Source of the DNA: CAMEON01 sp045643785
GTDB lineage: Bacteria > Bacillota > Clostridia > Oscillospirales > CAG-272
Direction: 5' to 3'
NCBI GenBank assembly: GCA_045643785.1
Contig: JAZRFR010000257.1
Location: forward strand, 1-64,000
Length of the DNA: 64,000 nt
Shown one piece after another: positions 26,201 to 35,196 of the stretch (positions within the stretch are counted from its first letter, which is position 1; the number at the start of each line of letters is the position of its first letter). A program made the position numbers and the translations under genes. The notes beneath the pieces are model-generated. The model ran no database searches and was not told the origin of the DNA. It saw only the letters and a program-made list of their open reading frames with translations.

Positions 26201-26526
26201 AGTTCGCCGTTGGCGTAATACTTCTTTCCGCCTGCGGTGACGGCCAGCGTCTTACGGCCGCCCAGCACCTCTTTGATACGGGTAGCAGTGGCATACTTCT
26301 CATAGTCGGGAAGTTTGGATGCGGGGAATTTCACCGAAGAGACCGTGGGCGCCGCATCGGCTTCGGTTTCAGGTTCAGAAGTGTTGTCGCCTGCTACCGT
26401 TTCGATGGTGTCGGGAAGATTGGATCCATCGGTGGGATCCTTCACTTGATTACAGGCCGCGAATGTCAAAAGCAGAACGAGCAGAAGTGATACGATAAGC
26501 AAATGTGATAGACGTTTTGTTTTCAT
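23236..26526 (-). CDS. Large surface lipoprotein with GH42-like TIM-barrel segment
   Basis: A 1,096-residue predicted lipoprotein: lipobox F-A-A-C places lipid on Cys25, followed by a Thr/Glu/Asp linker. Residues 75-180 resemble the small beta-rich (copper amine oxidase N-terminal-like) modules of Firmicutes envelope proteins, and about 200-520 looks repetitive and beta-propeller-like. The segment with L-L-D-R-Y-E-S-I-E-K-I-N-E-I-F-G-T-S-F (about 685-705) is characteristic of GH42-type and related beta-galactosidase barrels. The C-terminal 200 residues look beta-sandwich-like. Start choice: the frame opens at 26559 (directly after the upstream stop), but the ATG at 26526 gives a proper signal peptide. 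Substrate unknown. Confidence 0.78.
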   Translation of the reverse strand: MKTKRLSHLLIVSLLLVLLLTFAACNQVKDPTDGSNLPDTIETVAGDNTSEPETEADAAPTVSSVKFPASKLPDYEKYATATRIKEVLGGRKTLAVTAGGKKYYANGELKAGGEGIVTTAKDGTVTLDAAKLGALAGKSDLTATTPEEAAKQLGMGVAVYDHKLVLFFEGEEPLHTYDDLYTYEAMYLYMTNASETEIVNAFIDLPSRISNDVNNTIFYTAPDLNLGIQTSIYHAQMGQSNGLAVGPALVAGEGKHADNFTTVRVFNNQQTCITQFLAFDASVKGGVQVAAAKVGDEVLIATAPFAEHDGKNGDIRVFDAFGMIRMTVNVRDVISGPHTIATGHFADGVSDEVLLVASQTTNEKGELRYALISLSDGSVISEHTLDCSFALTGEKAGVPVAISVRNSGATDSVILYFHSVQGLYEGNAQKAEFANAGVTLPADATGVSASNIVGQKYTVFLPAREGQEVLSYLTIYDENANATELDVGFRENRFFAAYYTDGYNDDKYVSKGDFCHIRTDLSNAALNGLTSCKDNAAIDAWFASTKYADYTFSDINQYVTRLETEYLFLEPCFTHRWNKIPHTGKLASYVDPIDGTQKYVSIGKAGEYMDYNELGSTFYVGTYADGILDLAKLRLYPLRSFLQGTASAFRGEGANPEHLVGVSPVHEHEIDVAGSVGDYNPYMIEGFRGYLLDRYESIEKINEIFGTSFTDRASIDAPRDKGRGAWDAYKGDYFTEWSMYNRYIVSKRIMEAYREALLAGYPPESISAHQIPEGEAVAGFLGEANTRLTPVDVVLTCGTAYGGTRYGNLNRKSNFLVNAHNMGHSNITLGEYGSLYETKKGAYDQLRLLWKNGLRMVHHITFNDAQANAEKLAIEQLMADNEPRPGYTGGTTNAIGVNAGNKQYTVVQIGAGADSESTGLLKSIDAAGKWEGTVYLVPFHTKQNAAAIEALNTPVEGTKNRFSTGAQDAIKNADQVEITFAAAKTGDARAWVTIEVLHKGCVVDDSTITYELTDTLTPYRYVLSNQLYESGLEIVVTFHTEAGDGSMDGITVENLYGTLQTEKAGFTYYDGAKAYKISKAHVGGVTFDILDRDLLA

Positions 26527-26559
26527 AGTAATCGATGATCGTCCTTTCTTGGATTTCAT

Positions 26560-27177
26560 TCAGGAAAGCTTGTCCAAATAGGTGAGGGTATCAAAGGGTT
26601 CAAGGGGGGTATTGCTTTTGAGGTACAGGGGATGATGGGGGTGACCTTTTACCGAAATGGGGCCCGCATGGTACCAGACAGCGCCTGCGCGGTTTCCCAG
26701 CTCGGTCATTTCACGGACGCAATCCGCAAGGTAAGGGCGCTTTTCAATGATGGCTCCCCAAGCCGCCCAGACGGCGGGCTTTTCTCCTGCGATGGAAAGC
26801 AGATAGGCAAAAGCCTTCATGTTCTCGGTATGGAGCCACTCGTTGCGCTCCCGCTCCATATCGTCGGGGCGGGTGGCGCGCTGGGCGTAGACGTTGAACA
26901 TGAGGAAGGAATCGTAGCCGTTTGCCAATGCGATGCGCTGGGCGGATTTCAGGGTGGGGTCGAGGTTATTGGGGGCGGCGGTAGAGGGATTGATGCCCAC
27001 GCAGATGACGGGGTTCTTCCCTCTTGTGCCCAGTATGTATCGGTACTCGTCGTAGCGGTTGGGGACGTAGAGCCAATCGTTTACCTCGTAGTCGGGGTGA
27101 GGCTTCAGGGCTTCGGTGAGAGCGTCCTCAAAGGGGAGGACATCGATATAGGTCGTGGGTGAGGTAGGAATGTGCAT
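26560..27177 (-). CDS. DUF1643 domain-containing protein
   Basis: A 205-residue cytosolic protein matching DUF1643. The family signature is the block reading I-C-V-G-I-N-P-S-T-A-A, followed by D-P-T-L-K-S-A-Q-R-I-A, then F-N-V-Y-A-Q-R-A-T. Function is undefined; the fold is thought to relate to uracil-DNA-glycosylase-like proteins (not verifiable here). AAGGAGG precedes the ATG. It lies directly downstream of polC (13 bp), so it is co-transcribed with the replication and isoprenoid genes. Confidence 0.85.
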   Translation of the reverse strand: MHIPTSPTTYIDVLPFEDALTEALKPHPDYEVNDWLYVPNRYDEYRYILGTRGKNPVICVGINPSTAAPNNLDPTLKSAQRIALANGYDSFLMFNVYAQRATRPDDMERERNEWLHTENMKAFAYLLSIAGEKPAVWAAWGAIIEKRPYLADCVREMTELGNRAGAVWYHAGPISVKGHPHHPLYLKSNTPLEPFDTLTYLDKLS

Positions 27178-27190
27178 GGTATATACCTCC

Positions 27191-30100
27191 TTAGAACTGC
27201 ATAGTCATCTGATCCGTCTCGTTCACTCCGTCCAGCACGTGATTCTGGCGGAGAATATCCACCACGGCACGGGTGAGCTTAGCGCGGGTCTGGAGGTCTT
27301 CGATGGAGAAGAAGGGCTCCTGATCGCGGGCGGCGACGATGTTGGCGGCGGCGTTCTCACCGAGGCCGGCCAGAGAGGCAAAGGGCAGGCGGATCTTGCC
27401 ATTCTCGGGCACGTACTCATCAGCGGTGGATTTTTCCAGATCCACGGGTAAGAAGCCGATGCCGCGGGCGTAGGCCTCGTTGACCAGCTGGAGGACGGGG
27501 AGGCTCTGGGTCTCCTTGGGAGAAGCCTCGTTCTTTTGAGAACGCTTTTCAATATCCGTAATGTAGTCCACTACGGCTTTCTTTCCACGCATGACCAGCG
27601 CGCCGTCAAAGCCCAAGGGCTGAACCGTGAACATGGCGCAATAGAAGGCCAAGGGAATATGTACCTTGTACCATCCAAGACGGATAGCCGACATATCGTA
27701 GGCGGCGGCGTGAGCCTTGGGGAACATGTACTTGATCTTCTTACAGGAGGCGATGTACCAATCAGGAACGCCGACCTCTCGCATTTCGGCCTCATATTCG
27801 GGGGTCAGGCCTTTGCCCTTTCGCACCATTTCCATGATTTTGAAGGCGTGGGACTTCTCGACACCGTAGCGGATGAGAGCGAGCATGATGTCGTCTCTTG
27901 TACCGATAACCTCAGAGATGGTACAGGTTTTGTTGGCGATGAGTTCTTGGGCGTTGTTCGTCCAAACGTCGGTACCGTGGGACAGACCCGAGATCTGGAG
28001 CAGGTCGGAGAAGGTTTGGGGTTTACATTCCTCCAGCATCTTGATAACGAAGCGTGTACCCAACTCGGGGAGTCCCAGGGTGCCCAGAGTGCAACCAATT
28101 TCCTCGGGGGATGCGCCCAGAGGCTTGGTGCCCAAGAACAGTTCGTAAATGGATCGGTCATTCATGGGAACGTCCAAAACCGAGGTGTTGGAATACTTTT
28201 CCAGATACTTATATTTGGTCGGCATATCGTGTCCCAGCTCGTCCAGCTTCAGCAAGGTATCGTGGAGATACTCGAAGGTGAAGTGGGTGGTGACGATATC
28301 CGAATTGGGGTCGTCGGCGGGGTGCTGAACGGGGCAGAAATCGTAGATTTCCAGATGCTTGGGCACAACCACGATACCGCCGGGGTGCTGGCCCGTGGTG
28401 CGCTTAACGCCCACGCAGTGGGCTGAAAGACGGTTGACCTCAGCACGGTTGACGCTGATCTTCTTATCCTCCAGATACTTCATGACGAAGCCAAAGGCCG
28501 TTTTCTCGGCCACACCTCCGATGGTGCCCGCGCGGAAGACGTTCTCGGCGCCGAACAGCTCCTCGGTGTATTTATGGACTTTACCCTGGACTTCGCCCGA
28601 GAAGTTCAGGTCAATATCGGGGGATTTATCACCGTAGAAGCCGAGGAAGGTTTCAAAGGGAATGTCGTGGCCGTCGTAGTTGAGCTTGCGGCCGCAGTTA
28701 GGACAGATCTTATCCGGGAGATCAAAGCCGGAGAATACCTTTATCTGTTTCGCCGTTTCAAAGTCGGAATACTTACAGTCGGGGCACCAGTAGTGGGGAG
28801 GCAGAGGGTTCACCTCCGAGATGCCCGCCAGGTTGGCGACCACAGACGAACCAACGGATCCGCGTGAGCCAACCAAATAGCCCTGAGATTCCGAGTAAGC
28901 CACCAGCTTTTGGGCGATCATGTAGAGCACCGCAAAGCCGTTCTTGATGATGGAGGGCAGTTCCCTTTCCAGTCTGTCCTTGACGATATCGGGCAGGGGG
29001 TCACCGTAACGGGACTTGGCGGTCTCGTAACAGATGCGCTCCAGATCCTCGTCCGCGCCGTCCATGTGGGGGTTGAAGGTGCCCTTGGGGAAAGGTCGGA
29101 CGTCGGCCTCGATCATATCTGCGATCATGTTGGTATTGGTCACAACGACCTCATAAGCCTTTTCCTCACCAAGGTAGGAGAATTCCTCCAGCATTTCCTC
29201 GGTGGTACGAAGGTAGAGGCCGCTATCTTTATCGAAGTCCTTGAACTTCATACCTGCCTGCAGGATCTTACGGTAGACGTCGTCCTCGGGGTTGAGGAAG
29301 TGGGCGTCACAGGTAGCGACAACAGGCTTTCCGTACTGTTCACCCAAGGCAACCACGCGGCGATTGAGGTTGCGGAGCTCCTCCTCGTCCTTGAACTTCC
29401 CTTCTTCGATCAAGAAACGGTTGTTGCAGACAGGCTGGATCTCCAGGTAGTCGTAGAACTTAACGATCTCGGCGATATCCGCATCGGGACGGTTATCGAT
29501 GATGGCGCGCATCAGCTCACCCGCCTCGCAGGCGGAGCCCACCAGCAAACCTTCCCTGTGCTTTTCCAGCTCGGTCTTGGGAATGCGGGGATTGCGGCGG
29601 TAGTATTTCAGGTAACTGTAGGAAACCAGCTTGTAGAGGTTCTTGAGTCCCGTGGCGTTCTTGACCAGAAGCACCTGATGGTAAGGGCGGAGCTTTAAGG
29701 GGTCGGTCTTCTCTGCCATTTCGGAGACCAATTTATCGTAGGTGCGTACGTCCTGCTCGTCCAAGTCGCGGAGCATACAGAAATAGATAGCGGCCAGCAT
29801 GGCAGCATCATCACAGGCGCGGTGATGGTTGAAGTCACCCAAGTTGTAATGCCCTGCTACGGTATCCAGCTTGTGATTCTTCAAATCGGGGATCAGGAAG
29901 CGGGCCAGTGCCAAGGTATCGAGATAGGGGTTTTTGAAATCCAAACCGTTGCGTACAGCGGCGGCGCGGATGAAACCCGTATCGAAGTCGGCGTTATGGG
30001 CGATGAGGAGAACGTCTCCGCCCGTGTCCTCCCGCTTGCCAAGGAATGCAAAGAAATTGCGGAGGGCGTCTGCCTCAGAGGGGGCATCCTTCACCATCTC

Positions 30101-31663
30101 GTTGGTGATACCCGTGAGTTTCACGATCTCCTCAGGGATGGGCTGTTCGGGATTGACAAAGGTATTAAAGGTGTCCAGCACCTTGCCGTCCTTGATCTTG
30201 ACCGCGCCGATTTCGGTAATGCGGCAGTTCTGGACGGACAAGCCTGTTGTTTCAATATCGAAGACTACGGCTTCCCCGTTCATATGGCCGGGGCAATCGC
30301 CGTACAGAGCGGAGGCAGTATTATTGACGAAGTAGGCCTCCATGCCCCAGATGACCTTTTGACCGATTTTCTCGGCGGTCAGCATGGCATCCTGATAGGC
30401 CTGCACGTTGCCGTGGTCGGTAATGGCAATGGCGGAGTGACCCCACTTGTTGGCCTGCTTGACCAGATCGGAAGGAGGAATAACGGCATCCATGGAAGAC
30501 ATCTGTGTATGGACGTGGAGTTCTACACGCTTTTTCTCGGCGTTGTCCTTTCGGGCGGCGCGGCTGATCTTGGCGATGGCGTTATGGTAGAACAAGAGGT
30601 CGGGTCCTTCGGTTCGGTCGCGGCGCATTTCCCGCTTGGTATATCCGCGGAGCGCCAAAACGGCGCCGTTGGAAACGACCTTGGAGATCGCATCTGCATC
30701 CTCGGGGAGAAGGCCACTGGCGCGCACCTCAATGGATGCGGAGTTATCGGTCAGATCGAAGGTGATATTGAATTTGTCTCCCTGTCGGGTGGGTTCTTTG
30801 GTAAAGCCGAAGACCTCGCCCAGGATCACCAGATTCCGCATGGGCTTATCAATAGCGGAAAGGGGCGTGGGAACAATGTCAAATTCGCCGCCGACGGCAT
30901 ACTCGGGGGCGGAAATATCAAAGTCCATAAAGCCGATCTTGACCCGCCCGTCCTTGACCACGGGGGTATGGACGGCTCCGCTGTTCTCATCGAAAAGGGA
31001 CTGCACACGGGGGAGGATCTCCTCGGGCTCGGCGGCAGGCTTGGGGGCGCCGCCGTACCCGCCCTGAGCTTCGGCGGCACGGCGTTCGGCAACCGATTGA
31101 GAATAATTTTTCTCGGCTTCTGCGATCTGCTTATCCATTGCGGCCAGTCTTTCCACCTGTCTGGCAGTCAGCATATCCGCTTGGATGTCTTCGGAGTTCT
31201 CAACGGTCACGAGAATGTCCAGACCGAACTCGCTTTTGAGGATGCGAGACATGATATCGGGTGTGTGAGCAGTAGTCAGGAGCATGACGCCTTCACGGAT
31301 GAAGGGGATCTCAATGCGGAGGGTATTGCCTTCCAGAACATGGCGGTATGTAGAAAAAAATCCCCGCGCTACAACACCGACGCGTTCGGTCTCCTTCAAA
31401 AGTTCAGGGACGTAGTCGGCGGAGAATAGCTCGGGGGGATAATGGGGGAGAAACTTGACATAGTTCAGCTGGTATGTCTCGGCAATCTCGGCCTCCATGC
31501 GGTACAGCTCGTCCTTTTTCACAAGGCGCGGAAAATCAACCTCCAACTGGAGGGCGCGGTTTCCCTTATCAGCGCGGACGACGGGATTCTGCGCCATCTC
31601 CAGAATGGCGCGGGCGGTAGCATTCGGTGTATAGCGATTCAGAATTTCCAGTACGGTTTTCAT
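27191..31663 (-). CDS. polC: DNA polymerase III alpha subunit, Gram-positive PolC type
   Basis: A 1,490-residue replicative polymerase with built-in proofreading, the usual leading-strand enzyme of low-GC Gram-positives (about 1,440 residues in Bacillus). Domain order fits PolC: N-terminal domain, OB fold (about 280-370), PHP domain with H-V-H-T-Q-M-S (about 385) interrupted by the DEDD exonuclease (F-D-I-E-T-T-G-L, H-N-A-D-F-D, H-R-A-C-D-D), a zinc motif C-P-D-C...C-P-N-C, and the polymerase core with P-D-I-D-L-N-F. A low-complexity segment at about 190-220 explains the modest extra length. It is near the end of the pyrH-ispG array. Confidence 0.98.
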   Translation of the reverse strand: MKTVLEILNRYTPNATARAILEMAQNPVVRADKGNRALQLEVDFPRLVKKDELYRMEAEIAETYQLNYVKFLPHYPPELFSADYVPELLKETERVGVVARGFFSTYRHVLEGNTLRIEIPFIREGVMLLTTAHTPDIMSRILKSEFGLDILVTVENSEDIQADMLTARQVERLAAMDKQIAEAEKNYSQSVAERRAAEAQGGYGGAPKPAAEPEEILPRVQSLFDENSGAVHTPVVKDGRVKIGFMDFDISAPEYAVGGEFDIVPTPLSAIDKPMRNLVILGEVFGFTKEPTRQGDKFNITFDLTDNSASIEVRASGLLPEDADAISKVVSNGAVLALRGYTKREMRRDRTEGPDLLFYHNAIAKISRAARKDNAEKKRVELHVHTQMSSMDAVIPPSDLVKQANKWGHSAIAITDHGNVQAYQDAMLTAEKIGQKVIWGMEAYFVNNTASALYGDCPGHMNGEAVVFDIETTGLSVQNCRITEIGAVKIKDGKVLDTFNTFVNPEQPIPEEIVKLTGITNEMVKDAPSEADALRNFFAFLGKREDTGGDVLLIAHNADFDTGFIRAAAVRNGLDFKNPYLDTLALARFLIPDLKNHKLDTVAGHYNLGDFNHHRACDDAAMLAAIYFCMLRDLDEQDVRTYDKLVSEMAEKTDPLKLRPYHQVLLVKNATGLKNLYKLVSYSYLKYYRRNPRIPKTELEKHREGLLVGSACEAGELMRAIIDNRPDADIAEIVKFYDYLEIQPVCNNRFLIEEGKFKDEEELRNLNRRVVALGEQYGKPVVATCDAHFLNPEDDVYRKILQAGMKFKDFDKDSGLYLRTTEEMLEEFSYLGEEKAYEVVVTNTNMIADMIEADVRPFPKGTFNPHMDGADEDLERICYETAKSRYGDPLPDIVKDRLERELPSIIKNGFAVLYMIAQKLVAYSESQGYLVGSRGSVGSSVVANLAGISEVNPLPPHYWCPDCKYSDFETAKQIKVFSGFDLPDKICPNCGRKLNYDGHDIPFETFLGFYGDKSPDIDLNFSGEVQGKVHKYTEELFGAENVFRAGTIGGVAEKTAFGFVMKYLEDKKISVNRAEVNRLSAHCVGVKRTTGQHPGGIVVVPKHLEIYDFCPVQHPADDPNSDIVTTHFTFEYLHDTLLKLDELGHDMPTKYKYLEKYSNTSVLDVPMNDRSIYELFLGTKPLGASPEEIGCTLGTLGLPELGTRFVIKMLEECKPQTFSDLLQISGLSHGTDVWTNNAQELIANKTCTISEVIGTRDDIMLALIRYGVEKSHAFKIMEMVRKGKGLTPEYEAEMREVGVPDWYIASCKKIKYMFPKAHAAAYDMSAIRLGWYKVHIPLAFYCAMFTVQPLGFDGALVMRGKKAVVDYITDIEKRSQKNEASPKETQSLPVLQLVNEAYARGIGFLPVDLEKSTADEYVPENGKIRLPFASLAGLGENAAANIVAARDQEPFFSIEDLQTRAKLTRAVVDILRQNHVLDGVNETDQMTMQF

Positions 31664-31762
31664 AATTTGCTCTCTTCCTTTTTGCGGGGGGTGTCATCCC
31701 GCGTTTTTTGTATGAAAAAAATAGGGTGTGAAGATAAATTTACGCGATATGAGTCGCAAGAA

Positions 31763-32845
31763 TCATGTTTGCATCTCTTTCAGTTTTTGAATCAACGTAG
31801 GGATGACGGCATCCTCGGAGATCTTACCGAGGATCTCCCCTTTGGCAAACAACAGTGCTTCGCCCTTGCCGCCTGCGATACCGATATCGGCTTCTCTTGC
31901 CTCTCCCGGGCCGTTGACGATACAGCCCATGAGGGCGACCTTAACGGGAAGTTTGTCCAGCCCCTCGGCCTTGACAGCGCTTTCAAAGCGGGTATGTAGG
32001 TCGATGAGGTCGATCTTGGTTCGTCCGCAGGTGGGGCAGGATACGATCTGCAAGCCGCATTGACCTTCAATGCCGACGGCGTTGATGATCTTTCTTGCGG
32101 CAGCGATCTCCTGCACGGGATCGGCGGTGAGAGACACGCGGAAGGTGTCACCAATGCCCTCGCAGAGCAGGGCTCCGATGCCTACGGAGGACTTGACCAG
32201 CCCCATTTCTGCGCCGCCAGCCTCGGTTACGCCGAGGTGGAGAGGATAGGGACAGGACTGCGCCAGAAGGCGGTTAGCAGCGATCATAGCGGGAACGGTG
32301 GAGGCCTTGATGGAAATGACGATATTGGTATAGTCGTACTTTTCAAGCAATGCGGCGTGGTAGAGAGCACTCTCACAGAGGGCTTCGGGGGTAGGGGTGC
32401 CGTATTTAGCCAGAATGTGTTTTTCCAAGGAGCCGCTGTTGACACCGATGCGAATGGGGATGTTTTTCGCCTTGCAGGCGTTCACCACTGCCTTCACGCG
32501 GTCATCGTCTCCGATGTTGCCGGGATTGATGCGGATCTTGTCTACACCGTATTCGGCGCATTTGAGCGCTATTTTGTAATCGAAATGGATATCCGCCACG
32601 ATGGGAGTGGTGATTCCCTGTTCCTTGATGGCTCGAACCGTTTCGGCGGCTTCGAGGTCGGGGACAGTAATGCGAACTATATCGCATCCGGCGGAGGCGA
32701 GGGCTTTGATCTGGTCTATGGTTGCCGTCACGTCGTGGGTATCGGTATTGGTCATGGATTGGATGGCGATGGGATTGAGTCCGCCAATGGTGATTTTGCC
32801 GATCTTGACCTCGGGGGTTGGACGACGGATTGCGTTGTAATTCAT
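31763..32845 (-). CDS. ispG: 4-hydroxy-3-methylbut-2-en-1-yl diphosphate synthase (flavodoxin) IspG
   Basis: A 360-residue [4Fe-4S] enzyme that converts MEcPP to HMBPP, the penultimate step of the MEP isoprenoid pathway, using reduced flavodoxin or ferredoxin. An N-terminal TIM barrel (I-A-I-Q-S-M-T-N-T) carries the substrate site, and the C-terminal domain has the cluster ligands in S-C-P-T-C-G and G-C-I-V-N-G-P-G-E. It is a normal single-chain bacterial IspG. It sits with dxr, uppS and cdsA, which use isoprenoid or phospholipid precursors. Confidence 0.97.
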   Translation of the reverse strand: MNYNAIRRPTPEVKIGKITIGGLNPIAIQSMTNTDTHDVTATIDQIKALASAGCDIVRITVPDLEAAETVRAIKEQGITTPIVADIHFDYKIALKCAEYGVDKIRINPGNIGDDDRVKAVVNACKAKNIPIRIGVNSGSLEKHILAKYGTPTPEALCESALYHAALLEKYDYTNIVISIKASTVPAMIAANRLLAQSCPYPLHLGVTEAGGAEMGLVKSSVGIGALLCEGIGDTFRVSLTADPVQEIAAARKIINAVGIEGQCGLQIVSCPTCGRTKIDLIDLHTRFESAVKAEGLDKLPVKVALMGCIVNGPGEAREADIGIAGGKGEALLFAKGEILGKISEDAVIPTLIQKLKEMQT

Positions 32846-32873
32846 ATTACGGCCTCCTTCCTGCTTTTTTGAA

Positions 32874-33950
32874 TCAGAATAAAGTAAATACGTCCTTAAA
32901 AGCGATCAGAACCATGAGTCCCAGCAAAAGCATCATGCCCATGCCGTGTACCGTGGCTTCAAATTTTTCGTTAATAGGTTTGCCGAATCGCAGTACCTCT
33001 ACAAAGCGGAAGAACAGGCGGCCTCCGTCCAGCGCGGGAAGGGGCAACAGGTTCATCACACCCAGATTCATGGCGATAATGGCGAACAGATAGAGAATAT
33101 TCCAGCCCGCCATGGGTTGAGAGGCAACGTCCTGAACAGCGGTAGTCATACCGATAGGGCCGGAAAGATCGGTGAAGCCGAAACGCCCCGAGATCATACC
33201 GCCGATGGAATCAAAGACCATTTTAATGGAAGAAACACCACGCCAAAAGGACGTTTTGAGGACATTCCCCACCGTTGTATCTGCGGCTAACACGCTGAAA
33301 TCCATACCGCCGAGCATAATTCCCTGCTCTTCGCCCGTGGGGAAACGCACGTCGGGAATGAGTACCTTCTGACCGTCGCGGATGACGACAACATCCACGG
33401 GCTTGTAGGCGTTGAACATGATCTCGTAGGAAAGATCGTAGCCGGTATGCACCTTTACGCCGTCGATGCTGATGATCTCGTCGCCCAGTTCAAGGCCGGA
33501 TACGTAGCTGGGAGCGCCTGTGGCAAACTCGCCAATCACGGTGGAGGGGAGCTTATAGCCCGCAAACGTCATGCCGGCGGTGAGCACCAACATAGCCAAA
33601 AAGCCCGTGAGGACGTTCATGCCTGCACCCGCAACCAGAATGATGATGCGTTGCCAGACATTCTTTTTATTAAAAGCGTTGGGATCATCCTCTTCGCCTT
33701 CCTTGGTTTCATCTTCTCCCGCCATAGATACGTAGCCGCCTACGGGAAACAGGCGCAAGGAATATTGAATACCCGTTTTTTTCGACGTAAAGCCGGCCAA
33801 GCGCTTACCCATACCGATGGAAAACTCGTAGATGGTAACGTGGCAGGCGCGGGCGGTGAGATAGTGTCCCAATTCATGGACAAAAACGAGAATGCCCATA
33901 AGAAACACCGTAACAAGCAAGTAAAACAGGAAACTGAAAAAAGCCATCAT
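32874..33950 (-). CDS. rseP: RIP (site-2) metalloprotease RseP
   Basis: A 358-residue integral membrane zinc protease that cleaves transmembrane helices of anti-sigma factors and cleaved signal peptides. The H-E-L-G-H metal motif lies in the first helix (residues 25-29), a PDZ domain sits at about 165-240 (G-D-E-I-I-S-I-D-G), and the L-D-G motif that completes the zinc site is near residue 305 (P-L-P-A-L-D-G-G). The gene order dxr-rseP-ispG is conserved in Firmicutes. Confidence 0.96.
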   Translation of the reverse strand: MMAFFSFLFYLLVTVFLMGILVFVHELGHYLTARACHVTIYEFSIGMGKRLAGFTSKKTGIQYSLRLFPVGGYVSMAGEDETKEGEEDDPNAFNKKNVWQRIIILVAGAGMNVLTGFLAMLVLTAGMTFAGYKLPSTVIGEFATGAPSYVSGLELGDEIISIDGVKVHTGYDLSYEIMFNAYKPVDVVVIRDGQKVLIPDVRFPTGEEQGIMLGGMDFSVLAADTTVGNVLKTSFWRGVSSIKMVFDSIGGMISGRFGFTDLSGPIGMTTAVQDVASQPMAGWNILYLFAIIAMNLGVMNLLPLPALDGGRLFFRFVEVLRFGKPINEKFEATVHGMGMMLLLGLMVLIAFKDVFTLF

Positions 33951-34002
33951 AGGATGGAATTACCTCCAAAGGGAAACGAAATGTAAATGGAATACGGGCA
34001 GA

Positions 34003-35184
34003 TCACAAAAGCCGTTTGGCCGTCTCGCGGGCAAGCGCATCGGCCTCTACGAGCTGCTCATAGGTGTGCCAATCGGCCACGAAGCGCATATCCTCCACGG
34101 TACGGGAGACCAGCTCGGGAATGTCGCAAAAACGGATGGATTCATCCAGGAAAGCGGCTACGACGATCTCATTTGCGGCGTTCAGAGCGCAAGGGAGTGC
34201 GCCGCCTGCGGCGATGCAATCGCCGGCCAATGCCAACAGAGGGAATACCGTGGTGTCAGGGCGGCCAAAGGTGAGTTTACCCAAGGCAAAAAGATCCGCC
34301 TCACGAAGCGTTCCCTCAGCGGGGAGACGGCGGGGGTGGGTCAAGGCGTACTGGACGCAATGCCGCATATCCGGTACCGACATCTGGGCGATGATGCTAT
34401 GATCAATATATTCCACCATGGAATGAATCATGCTTTCGCGATGGACAATGACCTCCACCTGTTGCGGCGTTACACCAAAAAGGTGGACGGCTTCGATCAT
34501 TTCAAAACCTTTATTCATCAGCGTCGCAGAATCAACCGTGATCTTGGCGCCCATTTTCCAGGTCGGGTGATTCAGGGTCATAGCCTTTGTAACCGAGCGA
34601 AGCTGCTCTTGAGTATAGCCGTAGAAGGGGCCGCCCGATGCGGTAAGGAGGATCTTTTTGATCTCCTCGTTTCGCCCTGCACGCAGGCATTGGAATATGG
34701 CGCAATGCTCGCTGTCCACGGGAAGGATGGTGGTTCCCTTTTGGCGGGCGAGGGACATGACCAGTTCACCGCCCACTACAAGAGATTCTTTGTTGGCAAG
34801 AGCCAATTTATGCCCCGCTTTGAGGGTTTCCAACGTGGGCAGAAGTCCGGCTTCGCCCAAAATCGAGTTTTCTACGGTGATTCCGAGGGGATTCTCGGTT
34901 TTGACCGTATGGAGCATTTCGGTAATGCCCGCAAAACCTGGAAGAATTTTTGTATCAGTGTCGGCCACGCGGGTTGCCAGATCGGCGGCAGAGGCCTCGT
35001 CGGTTAAAATCGCGAAATCGGGATGGAATTCCCGAATCTGCGCTTCCACAGCGGCAACACTCTTATGGGCGGTCACGCCGCGGACACGGATGCAGTGAGC
35101 GCGAGCAACGTCCAGGGCTTGCTCACCGACCGAGCCGGTGGAGCCGAGAACAATGAGATCAGGATAATTTGAATGGATCATCAT
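34003..35184 (-). CDS. dxr: 1-deoxy-D-xylulose 5-phosphate reductoisomerase Dxr
   Basis: A 393-residue NADPH and divalent-metal dependent enzyme making MEP from DXP, the committed step of the MEP pathway. The N-terminal G-S-T-G-S-V-G-E nucleotide motif, N-K-E-S-L-V, the D-S-E-H metal motif and the M-N-K-G-F-E-M-I-E-A block are all recognisable. Two Met codons begin the frame; either could be the start. It is the target of fosmidomycin in other bacteria. Confidence 0.97.
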   Translation of the reverse strand: MMIHSNYPDLIVLGSTGSVGEQALDVARAHCIRVRGVTAHKSVAAVEAQIREFHPDFAILTDEASAADLATRVADTDTKILPGFAGITEMLHTVKTENPLGITVENSILGEAGLLPTLETLKAGHKLALANKESLVVGGELVMSLARQKGTTILPVDSEHCAIFQCLRAGRNEEIKKILLTASGGPFYGYTQEQLRSVTKAMTLNHPTWKMGAKITVDSATLMNKGFEMIEAVHLFGVTPQQVEVIVHRESMIHSMVEYIDHSIIAQMSVPDMRHCVQYALTHPRRLPAEGTLREADLFALGKLTFGRPDTTVFPLLALAGDCIAAGGALPCALNAANEIVVAAFLDESIRFCDIPELVSRTVEDMRFVADWHTYEQLVEADALARETAKRLL

Positions 35185-35196
35185 ACGCGTATTCCG

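Noticed and set aside
24523..26490. Long plus-strand open frame of about 655 codons opposite the large lipoprotein gene
   Set aside because: It is antisense to a better-supported gene with lipobox and family motifs, has no ribosome binding site, and its translation has no recognisable domain. Codon bias of the real gene leaves the opposite frame free of stops.
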